A stretch of DNA of 64,000 nucleotides from Methanobacteriota archaeon (GCA_023396065.1 JAEWXF010000028.1:124001-188000), one strand, 5' to 3'; positions 8,449 to 18,071 are shown, counted from the stretch's first letter. The notes: generated by a model from the letters alone, not told the origin. Translations and numbers: made by a program.

Positions 8449-10716
8449 ATGACCTATCTCTCCCATCCCCTGATTCCTCCGGACACTCTGGAGGAGCGTG
8501 CCTATCAGACGAACATTGCAGAGCATGCGTTAACAGGCAACACGCTGGTAGTTTTACCGACAGGTATGGGAAAGACAGCCGTTGCACTCCGGGTCGCAGC
8601 GGAGCGGCTTGCCGTTGGGAAGATACTGATGATGGCGCCGACCAAGCCGCTGGTCGAACAGCACTACCGTTATTTTTCCAAAAACCTTGTTCTGGAAGAT
8701 GAGGATATCGTCATGTTTACCGGGAGCACCCCTCCCGCAAAACGGATTAACCTGTGGGAGCGGTCACGGTTTTGTATTGCGACGCCGGAAGTCATCAAGA
8801 ATGATCTGATTGCCGAACGGTATACTCTCTCTGACGTGTCGCTGCTGGTAGTGGACGAGTGTCACCGGACGGTTGGGAACTATGCGTATGTGTTTATTGC
8901 GGAGCGGTATCTGGTGAGTGCCGCACGACCGCTGGTTCTTGGAATGACGGCGTCGCCCGGTTCGGATCAGGAGCAGGTGGCGGAGATCTGCGAACATCTC
9001 GGGGTGACGATTGTGGAGAGCCGGGTGGAGACGGACGCGGATGTGCGGCCGTATGTCCATGAACGGGAGATTGAGTACCGGATGGTGGAGCTGCCTGAGG
9101 ATTTATGGCTGGCACTGAGCGTGCTGAACGGTATGATTGAGGAACGGCTGGCGAAGCTTGCGGATCTGGGATACCGGGTTCCGAAACGCGAAGCGTTGTC
9201 TATGAAAGCGCTGAACGGCGTGATGGCACAGATTCAGAGCAGGATGGAAGCACGGGACCGGTCGGCGTATACGGCGGTGTCGATTCACGCGGAACTGATG
9301 AAACTGCGGCACGGGGTGACGATGGCGGAGTCGCAGGGGACAACTGCATTGAAGGCATATCTGCTGCGGCTGGAGGCGGAGGGCGCGTCAGGTTCCGGGA
9401 GTAAGGCGGGAAAGAGGATCTGCGAGGATGAACGGTTCCGGCGGCTGTTGTCGCTTGCGGAGAACTGGACGCGGGAACTGCATCCGAAGGCTGATGAGGT
9501 GGTCCGTGCGGTTCTGGAACAGCTGCGGGAGGCGCCGGATTCCCGGATTATTGTGTTTGCTACGTATCGCGACGGTGTTTCGATGCTGGTGGAGCATCTG
9601 GCGGCTGCGGGTGTTCCGGCAATTCGGTTTGTGGGGCAGGCATCGCGGTCTTCTGAGAAGGGTTTGTCGCAAAAGGAACAGATTGCAGCGATTCAGCAGT
9701 TCCGGGAGGGAGAGATGCAGGTGCTGGTGGCGACGTCAGTCGGTGAAGAGGGTCTGGATATCCCGGCGACGGATCTGGTGATTTTTTACGAGGCAGTTCC
9801 CTCAGAGGTGCGGAGTATTCAGCGGAAAGGCAGGACCGGCCGGAACTCTTCGGGAAAGATTCTGGTGCTGGTGACAAAGGGAACGACGGATGAGACCTTC
9901 CGCTGGGTGAGTAACTCCCGGGAGAAACAGATGCAGAAGGGGGTGAAGGCGATGCGGTCCGGTCAGGTTCCAACGCTCCCGCAGGCGGCTTCGGAGCAGC
10001 AGCTGACCCTTGCCGATGCGGTGATCCGGGCGGTGACGGCATCACCTGGGGGTGATTCCGACCGGCCTGAGGTGATCGTGGATCATCGGGAGATGTCCTC
10101 GAAGGTGGTGGAGCATCTGAGTAATCTGGGGGCGAAGATTGTGGTGACCCCGCTGCAGGTGGGAGATTATGCGGTTGGAGAACGGGTTCTGGTAGAGCGG
10201 AAGACGCTTGCGGATTTTGTGGATACGCTGGTGGACCGTGATCTGTTTGGTCAGGTCCGGGCACTGGCTGATTCCTCAATCCGTCCTATTCTGATGGTGG
10301 AAGGAGGATCGATTGCGGATTTGTATGAGTTGCGGAGTATCCATCCGAATGCAATCCGGAATACGATCGCGTCGATTGCGGTGGATTTTGATGTGTCACT
10401 GGTGTTTACGCGGGATGCGGTGGAGACTGCGGAGCTGCTGTTTGCGTTTGCCCGCCGGGATCTTGGCGGGGAACGGCAGGAACGGAGTCTGCACCGGCAT
10501 AAGGCAGGATGGTCTGATGAGGACGCTGCCGTGCATGTGCTGACGGCGTTTCCTGATGTGGGGCCAAAGGCGGCACGTGCTCTCCTGGCTGCGTTCGGGT
10601 CCCTGCGTGCTGTTCTGACCGCGTCACGGGAGGAGCTGATGCAGGTGAAGGGTGTCGGAGAGAAAACAGCTGACGGTGTGACGGGGCTTGCGGAGCGGAT
10701 GTTTTCCGTGAAGTAA
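8449..10716 (+). CDS. hef: Hef: archaeal FANCM/XPF-like helicase-nuclease
   Basis: A 755-residue fusion protein acting on stalled forks and branched DNA. The N-terminal SF2 helicase has Walker A PTGMGKT (37-43) and DECH (136-139); motif VI lies in QRKGRTGR. A C-terminal XPF-family nuclease follows with the ERKTLADF active site near residue 585, and two helix-hairpin-helix motifs end the protein (FPDVGPKAARALL and VKGVGEKTA). Domain order and size match Pyrococcus Hef, ancestor-like relative of FANCM and XPF. Codon use turns noticeably GC-rich and TG-rich compared with glyS. Confidence 0.95.
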   Translation: MTYLSHPLIPPDTLEERAYQTNIAEHALTGNTLVVLPTGMGKTAVALRVAAERLAVGKILMMAPTKPLVEQHYRYFSKNLVLEDEDIVMFTGSTPPAKRINLWERSRFCIATPEVIKNDLIAERYTLSDVSLLVVDECHRTVGNYAYVFIAERYLVSAARPLVLGMTASPGSDQEQVAEICEHLGVTIVESRVETDADVRPYVHEREIEYRMVELPEDLWLALSVLNGMIEERLAKLADLGYRVPKREALSMKALNGVMAQIQSRMEARDRSAYTAVSIHAELMKLRHGVTMAESQGTTALKAYLLRLEAEGASGSGSKAGKRICEDERFRRLLSLAENWTRELHPKADEVVRAVLEQLREAPDSRIIVFATYRDGVSMLVEHLAAAGVPAIRFVGQASRSSEKGLSQKEQIAAIQQFREGEMQVLVATSVGEEGLDIPATDLVIFYEAVPSEVRSIQRKGRTGRNSSGKILVLVTKGTTDETFRWVSNSREKQMQKGVKAMRSGQVPTLPQAASEQQLTLADAVIRAVTASPGGDSDRPEVIVDHREMSSKVVEHLSNLGAKIVVTPLQVGDYAVGERVLVERKTLADFVDTLVDRDLFGQVRALADSSIRPILMVEGGSIADLYELRSIHPNAIRNTIASIAVDFDVSLVFTRDAVETAELLFAFARRDLGGERQERSLHRHKAGWSDEDAAVHVLTAFPDVGPKAARALLAAFGSLRAVLTASREELMQVKGVGEKTADGVTGLAERMFSVK

Positions 10717-10867
10717 ACGGGCGCGGTGCCGGGGGCTGGCCCAGCTGAGAATAGCGGTAAAAAACGCGAATAGCGCGAATACAGCGAATAAAAAATCGCC
10801 AAAGGCGATTTACCTGAGGAAATCTTCGTTGGTGTATAAAGCGACGCCGGGCGAGGCCGCGCCGCAA
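10717..10867. terminator. Convergent intergenic region with perfect hairpin and short direct repeats
   Basis: A 151-base region between the convergent hef and DUF2070 genes. AAATCGCC (10793-10800), loop AAA, GGCGATTT (10804-10811) form a perfect 8-base-pair stem. Just upstream the heptamer GCGAATA occurs in near-tandem (about 10757-10780). The hairpin is probably a bidirectional transcription terminator or mRNA end structure; the GCGAAT repeats have no known role here. Confidence 0.6.
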
Positions 10868-12610
10868 TTAGAAAGGTGCGGGTTCGAACAGCACCATAAA
10901 AATCAGCAGCGTCACCAGAAACGACACCAGCAGGAGCAGGATAGATAACGGTGCAAGATTCATCACCATCGCGTTCACCGTCGACGACAACTGAACCGTC
11001 CGCGACGAACCGAACACCATCACATCCTCACACATCTCCGTTGCCGCCGCCACCTCAGCCGGTGCCAGATCCGCCACAGCCTGCCGCACCGTATCCCGCA
11101 GATACGGAACAATCTCCTCGGGAGGCACCGCCATCCCCACCGGATTTCTCCCGGACACCGTATTCACCACATGCGAATCCGTCGTCATAATCTCCACCTC
11201 ATCCAGACCCTCCGCCAGAACCGCATCCCGCAAAACCTCCCGCACCCCCATGTGAACATTGTTCCCGTCAAACAGCACAAACGCCGTCCGCCGCCCGCCC
11301 GCCTCCGTCACCAGCACCAGAACACCCATATCCCCAAAACCCTGCTCACGGGAAAACGGCAGAATCATCTGCGCCGCACCCACAGAAAACGCTCCCATCT
11401 CCGCAGACCGCTGCAGGTCCATCGCCTCACGGGCCGCCCGGATATACTCATATCCCACCTTCGACGCAGGCAGAACCACCGACGTCACCTCAACCATACA
11501 GTTATGCCCGTCCACCAGCCCGACATTCGGATACCAGCACCGCCCCTCCGCCATAATTATCGCCCCGACCGTATAATCCAGATCCTCCGTCATCTCCGGC
11601 GACCGCGTCGTCACCAGCAGAATCGAAGACCCCAGCCGCTGCGACAGAACCGACACCGACCCGAACTGCGTCCGCATCGCAGGACCTGCCCGCATCTCAT
11701 ACACAAGACCCGCCCGGGACCGGTCAATCGCCGAAGCAATCTTCTCCGACTCCGCCTCAGACACCAGATTAAAATCATGCGTCGCACACCCGTGTGACAC
11801 AAACACCATCTCGCCGCCGGAAAACACATCATACAAATGCTTCGGATAATTCCCTCCGCCAACCTCCGACAGCGGTCCCGGATGCAGATTCGGCACCACA
11901 AACAACACATCCCTCTTTCCCGCACGGCGGAAAAAGAAACTCGTCTCCGGCACCGTAACCTCCTCCCCGATCACCCGGAAATAATCCTCCAGAGCCTTCG
12001 ACCCGTCCGTCAGATGTGCCAGAAATGCGTTAATAAACCGCATCGCACTGATCCCGTATGCCTTCCGCAGCGGCCGGTCAAACAGCACGATAAACAGAAT
12101 AATCCCGATCGAAAAAATCACCACGGACAACCCTGCCGGCAGCAGAAAATTACTCCCAAACACATACGTCCCGATCCACACCCCCGCAACCGTCTGAATC
12201 GCCGCCGGCACATACATGTGGACAATCTTATAATCCGCAATAGCTACCAGAACCAAAAGCCGGATCGCCAGCACAAACCCTAACCCGAACACAAACGCAA
12301 GCTCCGGACGCAGAACAAGTCCGATAAACATCCAGAAGATCGAAAAAATCATCCCGGCAAGTGCCAGCAGTCCTGAGCGGTTCCAGGTCAGCTTCTCCGT
12401 ACTGATCAGATTCACCAGAGGTGCCGTCAGGAAAAATGCCAGAATCGCCGGCACCGAAAACGCAAGTCCGATTCCCCGGCTGCCTCCGGCAAGATAATTC
12501 ACAACCTCCACAACCAGACCGACTGCCACCATCAGAATCAGTGACTGCCACCAGACCGGCGCGGAAAACAGATACTTCGATAAATTCTCAGTCTTCGCTT
12601 CACTTGCCAT
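10868..12610 (-). CDS. DUF2070 family membrane protein
   Basis: A 580-residue archaeal protein. The first 190 residues hold about six to seven hydrophobic helices (WWQSLILMVAVGLVVEVV onward), a soluble domain follows (about 200-540) rich in conserved-looking segments such as FVVPNLHPGPLSEVGGGNYP and DGHNCM, and a last helix ends the chain (SILLLLVSFLVTLLIFMVLF). The HPGP-x-GG motif suggests a hydrolase-like soluble domain exposed on one side of the membrane. It is the last gene of a tightly spaced minus-strand operon, six bases after the diphthamide ligase gene. Function unknown. Confidence 0.9.
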   Translation of the reverse strand: MASEAKTENLSKYLFSAPVWWQSLILMVAVGLVVEVVNYLAGGSRGIGLAFSVPAILAFFLTAPLVNLISTEKLTWNRSGLLALAGMIFSIFWMFIGLVLRPELAFVFGLGFVLAIRLLVLVAIADYKIVHMYVPAAIQTVAGVWIGTYVFGSNFLLPAGLSVVIFSIGIILFIVLFDRPLRKAYGISAMRFINAFLAHLTDGSKALEDYFRVIGEEVTVPETSFFFRRAGKRDVLFVVPNLHPGPLSEVGGGNYPKHLYDVFSGGEMVFVSHGCATHDFNLVSEAESEKIASAIDRSRAGLVYEMRAGPAMRTQFGSVSVLSQRLGSSILLVTTRSPEMTEDLDYTVGAIIMAEGRCWYPNVGLVDGHNCMVEVTSVVLPASKVGYEYIRAAREAMDLQRSAEMGAFSVGAAQMILPFSREQGFGDMGVLVLVTEAGGRRTAFVLFDGNNVHMGVREVLRDAVLAEGLDEVEIMTTDSHVVNTVSGRNPVGMAVPPEEIVPYLRDTVRQAVADLAPAEVAAATEMCEDVMVFGSSRTVQLSSTVNAMVMNLAPLSILLLLVSFLVTLLIFMVLFEPAPF

Positions 12611-12616
12611 ATCAGC

Positions 12617-13273
12617 TCACCAGAACCTCTCAATAACCGCAGTGCCCCGGCCGCAGGAAACCTCGGTCCGGAACCCGGAAAACTGTACCGGCGACGAAAA
12701 ACACGGAGCATTCAGCGTCAGAGACTCATACTCACCGCCTTCACCTGCAATGTGAATCCGGCGTTTCGCAGAAATCCGGCACAGCTCCGCAATCAGATCC
12801 GCATCAATACGCCGGCCAAGCAGCTGCTCACTCAGCCCGTCAGCCGCCGTTACCACAATCCGTGCATCCATACGGCCTGCAACCTCCTCCAGAATATCAA
12901 GGGGACCACAATGCCAGAGCGGCGCACACATACCCAGTCCCAGCCGCTCACAGATCGCCGCAACCCGTGACCGCTGATACTCGGACTCAATTGCTCCAAC
13001 AATAACTCCCTCAATCGGCAGGTTGGCAAGACCTCGTTCCAGATCCGCCAGTTCGGCTTCCTTCTCCCCGGTCGACGGCACACCCACATACTCCATTCCG
13101 CACCTCTGGGCAATAACCGGGACCGCCGCAAGATTCGCCGAATGGAACATATATGAGTCAGGATTTTCCGGAACCACCGTTACCATGTAGGTAACGTCTA
13201 TCCCGGCATCCAGCGCTTTCTGCAGCGCAAGAATCGAGTCCTTCCCTCCTGAAGTCAGTGCAGCCCACGTCAT
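12617..13273 (-). CDS. dph6: Diphthine--ammonia ligase (Dph6-like, PP-loop ATPase)
   Basis: A 218-residue adenine-nucleotide alpha hydrolase of the archaeal TIGR00289 type. The PP-loop SGGKDS lies at the very N-terminus (MTWAALTSGGKDSILAL), followed by a GAIESEYQRSRVAAICERLGL segment characteristic of the family and GEGGEYESLTL near the end. Dph6 performs the last amidation making diphthamide on elongation factor 2. I chose the ATG at 13273, just after the stop of the kinase gene; a GTG three codons earlier would overlap it. Part of the 10868-15432 operon. Confidence 0.88.
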   Translation of the reverse strand: MTWAALTSGGKDSILALQKALDAGIDVTYMVTVVPENPDSYMFHSANLAAVPVIAQRCGMEYVGVPSTGEKEAELADLERGLANLPIEGVIVGAIESEYQRSRVAAICERLGLGMCAPLWHCGPLDILEEVAGRMDARIVVTAADGLSEQLLGRRIDADLIAELCRISAKRRIHIAGEGGEYESLTLNAPCFSSPVQFSGFRTEVSCGRGTAVIERFW

Positions 13274-13274
13274 C

Positions 13275-14174
13275 TTACTCACTCTTTTTCAGCGTCCCAA
13301 ACGCATCCGCATACCGCTCGGTCATCTGTGACCAGTCTGGCAGATTTGTCTGGGTACCCACTTTTTCCACGGCAAACGACGACGTCACCGCACCTACCTG
13401 GCAGCAGACCGGAACTGCATACCCCCGGCGAAACGCCGTGAAAAATCCGGCACGATAGGCATCGCCCGCACCGGTCGGATCTGCCATCGGTACAGAAACC
13501 GCAGGGACAGCAATCTCTTCACCCTCGCGGAACAGGATGCTTCCCTCTTTCCCCCGGGTCAGGATTGTCAGAGGAACAGCCGCGATCAGCTCCTCCTCAG
13601 TCCATCCAAGCTTTCCGCACATAATCTCCGACTCAAAATTATTACAGATCAGAAGATTCACATGGGCAAACAGGTCCATCAGATGTTCCGCAGAATAATA
13701 CTGGACGTCCTGTCCCGGATCAAACGACGCAAACTTCGCATTGCGGGCCGCCTGTACATTAAACGCCGCAGACCCGGTTGCCATATGCACAAACTCCCGA
13801 GCAGGCGCCTCTGCGGTCTCGAACAGTTCCGCAGCTCCCCACTCAAAGTAGGTCACCTGCTCTCCGGCAACCGTATTCACCATAAATGCAGTTGAACAGT
13901 TCCGTTCCGTCGTGGAAAACGGCCGGAGAACAACGCCCGTATCCAGAAGATGCTGCTCATATCTGCTGCCGGGAAAATCCCGGCCGACTGCAGTGATCAG
14001 CTCGGACGTTCCGCCGAGCTTTGCGATGCCTACCGCAATATTTGCCGCCCCGCCGCCGTAATAGACCTGACGGTCCACGACACGCCGGGATGTTCCGGGT
14101 TTCGGAAACTCGTCCACGGTAAGAATATAATCCATACAGAGATGGCCGGTTACCGAAACCTGCGGATCAGGCAT
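13275..14174 (-). CDS. PfkB-family carbohydrate/nucleoside kinase
   Basis: A 299-residue ribokinase-fold kinase. The N-terminal sugar-binding region GGGAANIAVGIAKLGG and the C-terminal signature DPTGAGDAYRAGFFTAF, with the catalytic aspartate in GAGD, are both intact. Archaeal members act on nucleosides, ribose 1,5-bisphosphate precursors or sugars; the substrate cannot be read from sequence. The start at 14174 is preferred because a strong Shine-Dalgarno GGGGAGG lies eight bases upstream, inside the end of the UPF0212 gene, giving an 8-base overlap. An earlier ATG at 14198 would lie before that site. Confidence 0.88.
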   Translation of the reverse strand: MPDPQVSVTGHLCMDYILTVDEFPKPGTSRRVVDRQVYYGGGAANIAVGIAKLGGTSELITAVGRDFPGSRYEQHLLDTGVVLRPFSTTERNCSTAFMVNTVAGEQVTYFEWGAAELFETAEAPAREFVHMATGSAAFNVQAARNAKFASFDPGQDVQYYSAEHLMDLFAHVNLLICNNFESEIMCGKLGWTEEELIAAVPLTILTRGKEGSILFREGEEIAVPAVSVPMADPTGAGDAYRAGFFTAFRRGYAVPVCCQVGAVTSSFAVEKVGTQTNLPDWSQMTERYADAFGTLKKSE

Positions 14175-14523
14175 TCGTTTCCTCCCCGCACGGCTCAATA
14201 CTGTAGGTAGTCAGCGGAACGTCACGGAGTGCCCGGCCGATCACTGTTTTGGCGATCCGTTCCGCATGGCCCTCATTCTCTGCGGTAAAGACCTTCATCT
14301 GCATCAGAAGGCCGACCAGTGCAACCCGGGAGACCAGCAGAGCACTGGTGATCTCGTCCCCGCAGTAGGGACACGGCATGGTCATCACGTCCACGTCCAC
14401 AAACTTCGCGGAGGGATGCAGACGTTTTCCCGCTTCGCTTACGGCAATACCAATGGCATCCTCGACAGTTTCGACATCCCTGACCGTCCAGGCTGCTTCC
14501 AGAGTCACACGATAATCCGGCAT
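14167..14523 (-). CDS. UPF0212 (DUF555) protein
   Basis: A 118-residue conserved euryarchaeal protein beginning MPDYRVTLEAAWTVRDVETV, with a CPYC pair near residue 50 that may bind a metal. The family is widespread in methanogens and haloarchaea, with no proven function. It overlaps the kinase gene downstream by 8 bases and follows the nitroreductase gene by 23, so it is within the same operon. Confidence 0.88.
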   Translation of the reverse strand: MPDYRVTLEAAWTVRDVETVEDAIGIAVSEAGKRLHPSAKFVDVDVMTMPCPYCGDEITSALLVSRVALVGLLMQMKVFTAENEGHAERIAKTVIGRALRDVPLTTYSIEPCGEETNA

Positions 14524-14546
14524 CTCACTTTCCCTTTCTCTGTTGG

Positions 14547-15074
14547 TTACCAGATATCATAATGTGCATGGCCGTCCGGTTCCATGCGTTCGGGGCCGTG
14601 GTCCGGAGCTTCTCCGCGTCCGACACAGAGCAGGGCAACCGGTCGGATATGGGTTGGCAGATCCAGTATTCCTTTCACCTCACCGTCGTCGAACGCTCCA
14701 ACCCAGCAGGTATGCAGTCTGCGGGTGTGGGCTGCGAGCATCATATAGGTTGTCGCAATCGTTGCATCCTCAACGGCGAACATAATGCCGCGCTCACCGT
14801 ATCGGGACATTGCCCGGATATAGTTTGCACACACGACGAATACACAGCCGCAGTCGAGAACCTGATGCTGGTTTCCGGCGGCATCTGCGAGCAGCTCCAG
14901 CTGTCCGGGATCCGTGACGATAACCACATCCCAGGCTTCGAGGTTTCCTGCTGACGGTGCTTTGGAGGCTGCTTCCAGAAGATAGTCTGCATCGTCTTCC
15001 GTGATGCATCCTTTGTCGAACTCACGCACAGAGACGCGGGTGCCGAGAAAATGCAGAAATTCAGAGGAGTCCAT
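14547..15074 (-). CDS. Nitroreductase family flavoprotein
   Basis: A 175-residue FMN-dependent nitroreductase fold protein. RVSVREFDKGCITEDDADYLLEAASKAPSAGN (split: RVSVREF near residue 13, APSAGNLEAWDVVIV near 36) is the usual FMN-binding start, and GAFDDGEVKGILDLP with PVALLCVGRG near residue 150 is the usual C-terminal motif. Likely a homodimeric oxidoreductase; substrate unknown. Its start overlaps the end of the preceding small gene by 14 bases. Confidence 0.88.
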   Translation of the reverse strand: MDSSEFLHFLGTRVSVREFDKGCITEDDADYLLEAASKAPSAGNLEAWDVVIVTDPGQLELLADAAGNQHQVLDCGCVFVVCANYIRAMSRYGERGIMFAVEDATIATTYMMLAAHTRRLHTCWVGAFDDGEVKGILDLPTHIRPVALLCVGRGEAPDHGPERMEPDGHAHYDIW

Positions 15075-15432
15075 GCTGGTGAAGCACTTCCCAGGCTGCT
15101 GCGGCTGCTGTGGTGATCGGAATCATTGATTCTCCGGCTTTTTCCGAGGCAAGGCCGAACTGGTTGGATTCCGCGAGGTCCATGACTTCCGCGAGAATGT
15201 CGGATGCGGTATTGAACTCGGGAACGCCGGTAAAATTCGCGGCTGCTTTTGCATCAACGCAAAGTGCTTCGGTAATACTGATGAGCATCCGTTTTGCACC
15301 GGCTTTTTCCTCTTTTTGCAGGGAGGGGATGGTAAGATACTGATGCGCAATCAGCATTATATCGAGTTTTAACCGCTCGGCAAAATGATATTGGGTCAGG
15401 GCATCTTTAGCCGTTGCCGGATTTTCAGACAT
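15061..15432 (-). CDS. Conserved small helical protein, function unknown
   Basis: A 123-residue, predicted mostly helical soluble protein that begins MSENPATAKDALTQYHFAER. I do not recognise a domain. It has no signal peptide or metal motif. As the first gene of the 10868-15432 operon, overlapping the nitroreductase start by 14 bases, it is translated with that enzyme and may serve as a partner. An upstream start at 15459 is possible but adds a cysteine-rich stretch that looks like leader sequence. Confidence 0.7.
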   Translation of the reverse strand: MSENPATAKDALTQYHFAERLKLDIMLIAHQYLTIPSLQKEEKAGAKRMLISITEALCVDAKAAANFTGVPEFNTASDILAEVMDLAESNQFGLASEKAGESMIPITTAAAAAWEVLHQHGLL

Positions 15433-15500
15433 GCATATCATTTTACACCGGTGAGACAATAAAGGGTAGGATATGGGTTCTGGGATGTGAGGAGGTCTGT

Positions 15501-16343
15501 CTACGGTTCCGGATAGTCAGGGAACTCATCGATGATCCGGTACACATCCCGGCCCGTCATGCGGTTGATGGTCATCACGACATTGATCACGGCAAGCTCT
15601 GCGGCAAACGCCCCGTCCTCATCCCGGCAGTGCAGAACTTCTTTCATCTGGTCCGGCAGGTGGGTCTGCCAGTCCTGCATCATCCTGCGGAAGGTTTCAA
15701 GACTTGCGTCGCCGAGATCGGATGTTTCCTGAATCTTCTGCGGGTGCAAAGGGTCATCTTCCGCTGAATAGCGGTACACTACCCTGCCTGTGGCGGCATC
15801 AAATGCTTCGATGAGGAGCCGTGGGGGTTTTGCACAAAATCCGATACTCTCCCTGCAGGGGACCGGAGGGATCAGCTCTGCATTCCAGATATCTGCGGGA
15901 ATTTTTTCCGGGAACGCGTCACACTGCTGCCAGCCAAAACGTCCGTGATGATGGATGCATACTCCGCAGATTTTACTGAGGGGAACGGGGCGGTCTGATT
16001 TTGGTACCGGATCCCGGTCGTCCGCGAGTTTTTCTGCCCATGCATAGCTGTTCAGGTCGAATGCATCCTTTCGAAGCGGTATACAGGTCCGCTCCTCCAG
16101 AGCGGAGGATGGGATGAGTACGGGTTCGGCCTCTGACCTGGTATGGACGGGTGTTATGCGGTTGTTTTGGAAACGCACGGTTCCAAGCAGAATACAGCTC
16201 AGTCCTGCATCTTGATCGGAAAAGCAGTAGGCAAGGAAACCGTCCGACGGTTCCGGGCCGGTATAACTGGGGAGGGGGACTTCTCCGGGGAAGTACAGGT
16301 ACTGTTTGTGCAGGGTGTCAAACCGGAACTCCCGATATTTCAT
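15501..16343 (-). CDS. Hypothetical protein with CxxC...C cluster
   Basis: A 280-residue protein not recognised. Its middle holds ICGVCIHHHGRFGWQQCDAFPEKIP, a CxxC plus histidines and a third cysteine, with a further cysteine about 24 residues on (PVPCRES), as in small iron-sulfur or zinc sites of the CxxC-x(n)-C-x(n)-C kind seen in YkgJ-like proteins. The surrounding sequence reads like a real gene (good codon bias, alternate frames only shadow it). It lies 41 bases from the neighbouring operon on the same strand and diverges from pdxS. Confidence 0.7.
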   Translation of the reverse strand: MKYREFRFDTLHKQYLYFPGEVPLPSYTGPEPSDGFLAYCFSDQDAGLSCILLGTVRFQNNRITPVHTRSEAEPVLIPSSALEERTCIPLRKDAFDLNSYAWAEKLADDRDPVPKSDRPVPLSKICGVCIHHHGRFGWQQCDAFPEKIPADIWNAELIPPVPCRESIGFCAKPPRLLIEAFDAATGRVVYRYSAEDDPLHPQKIQETSDLGDASLETFRRMMQDWQTHLPDQMKEVLHCRDEDGAFAAELAVINVVMTINRMTGRDVYRIIDEFPDYPEP

Positions 16344-16513
16344 TCGTTACAGGTTTGCGCAGGAATGCAATAAATGCATCTTCCCGGGGAAAAAATTCTG
16401 CTTTTTCCGGAGAAGTGGTACTTTCGGAAGCCTCATATTATGACAGCCGCATAAATGTAGTTGTATTCTGCGGGCAGACTCCTCTTTCTGCAGACATCTA
16501 TGATGTGAGAATC

Positions 16514-17389
16514 ATGACAGAAAATCGTGCAAAACTGAATAAAGAACTCGCACAGATGCTGAAGGGCGGGGTCATTATGGATGTAACGACACCTGAACAG
16601 GCAAAGATTGCGGAGGATGCGGGTGCATGCGCAGTTATGGCCTTGGAACGTATTCCGGCAGATATTCGTTCCGCCGGCGGTGTTTCCCGGATGAGCGATC
16701 CGAAGATGATCAAAGGGATTCAGGCTGCTGTGTCGATTCCGGTTATGGCAAAGGTCCGTATCGGCCACTTCGTGGAGGCACAGATTCTTGAAGCGATTGA
16801 GATCGATTACATCGATGAGAGTGAGGTCCTTACCCCGGCGGATGATGTGTATCACATTGATAAAACCCGGTTCCAGGTGCCGTTCGTCTGCGGTGCCAGA
16901 AATCTGGGCGAGGCTCTCCGCCGGATTGCCGAGGGTGCGACGATGATCCGGACGAAGGGTGAAGCAGGTACGGGTGATATCGTGCAGGCCGTCCGCCATA
17001 TGCGTACGATGAACAGTGAGATCCGGCAGGTTGTCGGGATGCGTGCCGATGAGCTGTATGAAGCCGCAAAGCAGTTTCAGGTTCCTTATGATCTGATTCA
17101 GTATGTCCATGAGAACGGGCGGCTCCCGGTGGTAAACTTTGCCGCCGGCGGCGTTGCAACTCCGGCAGATGCTGCACTGATGATGCAGCTGGGTGCTGAG
17201 GGTGTGTTTGTGGGGTCGGGTATCTTTAAGTCCGGGAATCCGGCGAAGCGTGCTGCGGCTGTTGTGCAGGCGGTTACGAATTATCAGGACCCGAAGATGC
17301 TTGCCGATCTTTCCGAGGATCTCGGTGAAGCGATGGTGGGTATCAACGCCGGTGAGATCGCAGTTCTCATGGCGGAACGGGGCCAGTAA
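16514..17389 (+). CDS. pdxS: Pyridoxal 5'-phosphate synthase, synthase subunit PdxS
   Basis: A 291-residue PdxS/Pdx1 (beta/alpha)8 barrel making PLP from ribose 5-phosphate, glyceraldehyde 3-phosphate and ammonia. VMAKVRIGHFVEAQIL (about residues 77-92) with its catalytic lysine and the phosphate loops GEAGTGD and FAAGGVATPADAA are intact. The open frame extends 121 codons upstream, but the family start is MTENRAKLNKELAQMLKGG at 16514, giving the normal length. pdxT begins three bases after the stop. Confidence 0.97.
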   Translation: MTENRAKLNKELAQMLKGGVIMDVTTPEQAKIAEDAGACAVMALERIPADIRSAGGVSRMSDPKMIKGIQAAVSIPVMAKVRIGHFVEAQILEAIEIDYIDESEVLTPADDVYHIDKTRFQVPFVCGARNLGEALRRIAEGATMIRTKGEAGTGDIVQAVRHMRTMNSEIRQVVGMRADELYEAAKQFQVPYDLIQYVHENGRLPVVNFAAGGVATPADAALMMQLGAEGVFVGSGIFKSGNPAKRAAAVVQAVTNYQDPKMLADLSEDLGEAMVGINAGEIAVLMAERGQ

Positions 17390-17392
17390 CGG

Positions 17393-17962
17393 ATGCTGAT
17401 CGGTGTTCTGGCACTGCAGGGAGCGTTTGCCGAGCATATTTCCATGCTTCGGTCCCTGGGTGCGGATACCTGTGAGATCCGGAACGCTTCTGATCTGCAG
17501 CAGCCGTTCGACGGCCTGATTCTTCCCGGCGGTGAGAGTACGACCATCTCAAAGCTTCTGCGGGATCTGGGGATGTTTGCGGAGCTGCAGAGAAAAATTT
17601 CCGCGGGTCTACCGGTCCTTGGAACCTGTGCGGGACTGATTGTGCTTGCAAAACGCGTTGAGGGAGGTGTTCCCTGTCTTGCAACGATGGATATTACGGC
17701 GGTCCGCAATGCCTACGGCCGGCAGCTGGGAAGTTTTGAGACGGTTGCCCCGTTTGCGGGTGTCGGGGATGTGCCGATGACGTTTATTCGTGCCCCCTGC
17801 GTGACAGACCCGGGAGAGCGTGTTGCGGTTCTGTCGGTGGTTGACGGGCGTGTCGTTGCCGTCCGTGAGGGGAATCAGCTTGCACTGGCGTTTCATCCGG
17901 AGCTTACCGGTAACACCCGGATGCATGAGTATTTCTTGGATATGGTCAGGAACGCGGCCTGA
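17393..17962 (+). CDS. pdxT: Pyridoxal 5'-phosphate synthase, glutaminase subunit PdxT
   Basis: A 189-residue class I glutamine amidotransferase delivering ammonia to PdxS. Motifs: PGGEST near residue 46, nucleophile cysteine in GTCAGLIVLAK near 78, and the His-Glu pair in AFHPELTG near 170. Adjacent to pdxS with a three-base gap, forming the standard two-gene PLP operon. The PLP made is needed by the two fold-type I enzymes encoded a little downstream. Confidence 0.96.
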   Translation: MLIGVLALQGAFAEHISMLRSLGADTCEIRNASDLQQPFDGLILPGGESTTISKLLRDLGMFAELQRKISAGLPVLGTCAGLIVLAKRVEGGVPCLATMDITAVRNAYGRQLGSFETVAPFAGVGDVPMTFIRAPCVTDPGERVAVLSVVDGRVVAVREGNQLALAFHPELTGNTRMHEYFLDMVRNAA

Positions 17963-18071
17963 TCATATTTTTTTCTCCTGTTATTTCTCCAAATGCGGGA
18001 GTGCGTTTTTCGGAAATCCCGCAATCTTCATATTATCTCCCTTACTATCAAACACAGACAAAAGGAACGTT

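Noticed and set aside
9560..10279. 239-codon minus-strand frame within hef
   Set aside because: Proline/serine-rich antisense frame over the conserved helicase and nuclease domains.
16433..17437. 334-codon minus-strand frame opposite pdxS
   Set aside because: Histidine/cysteine-rich mirror of the highly conserved PdxS sequence.
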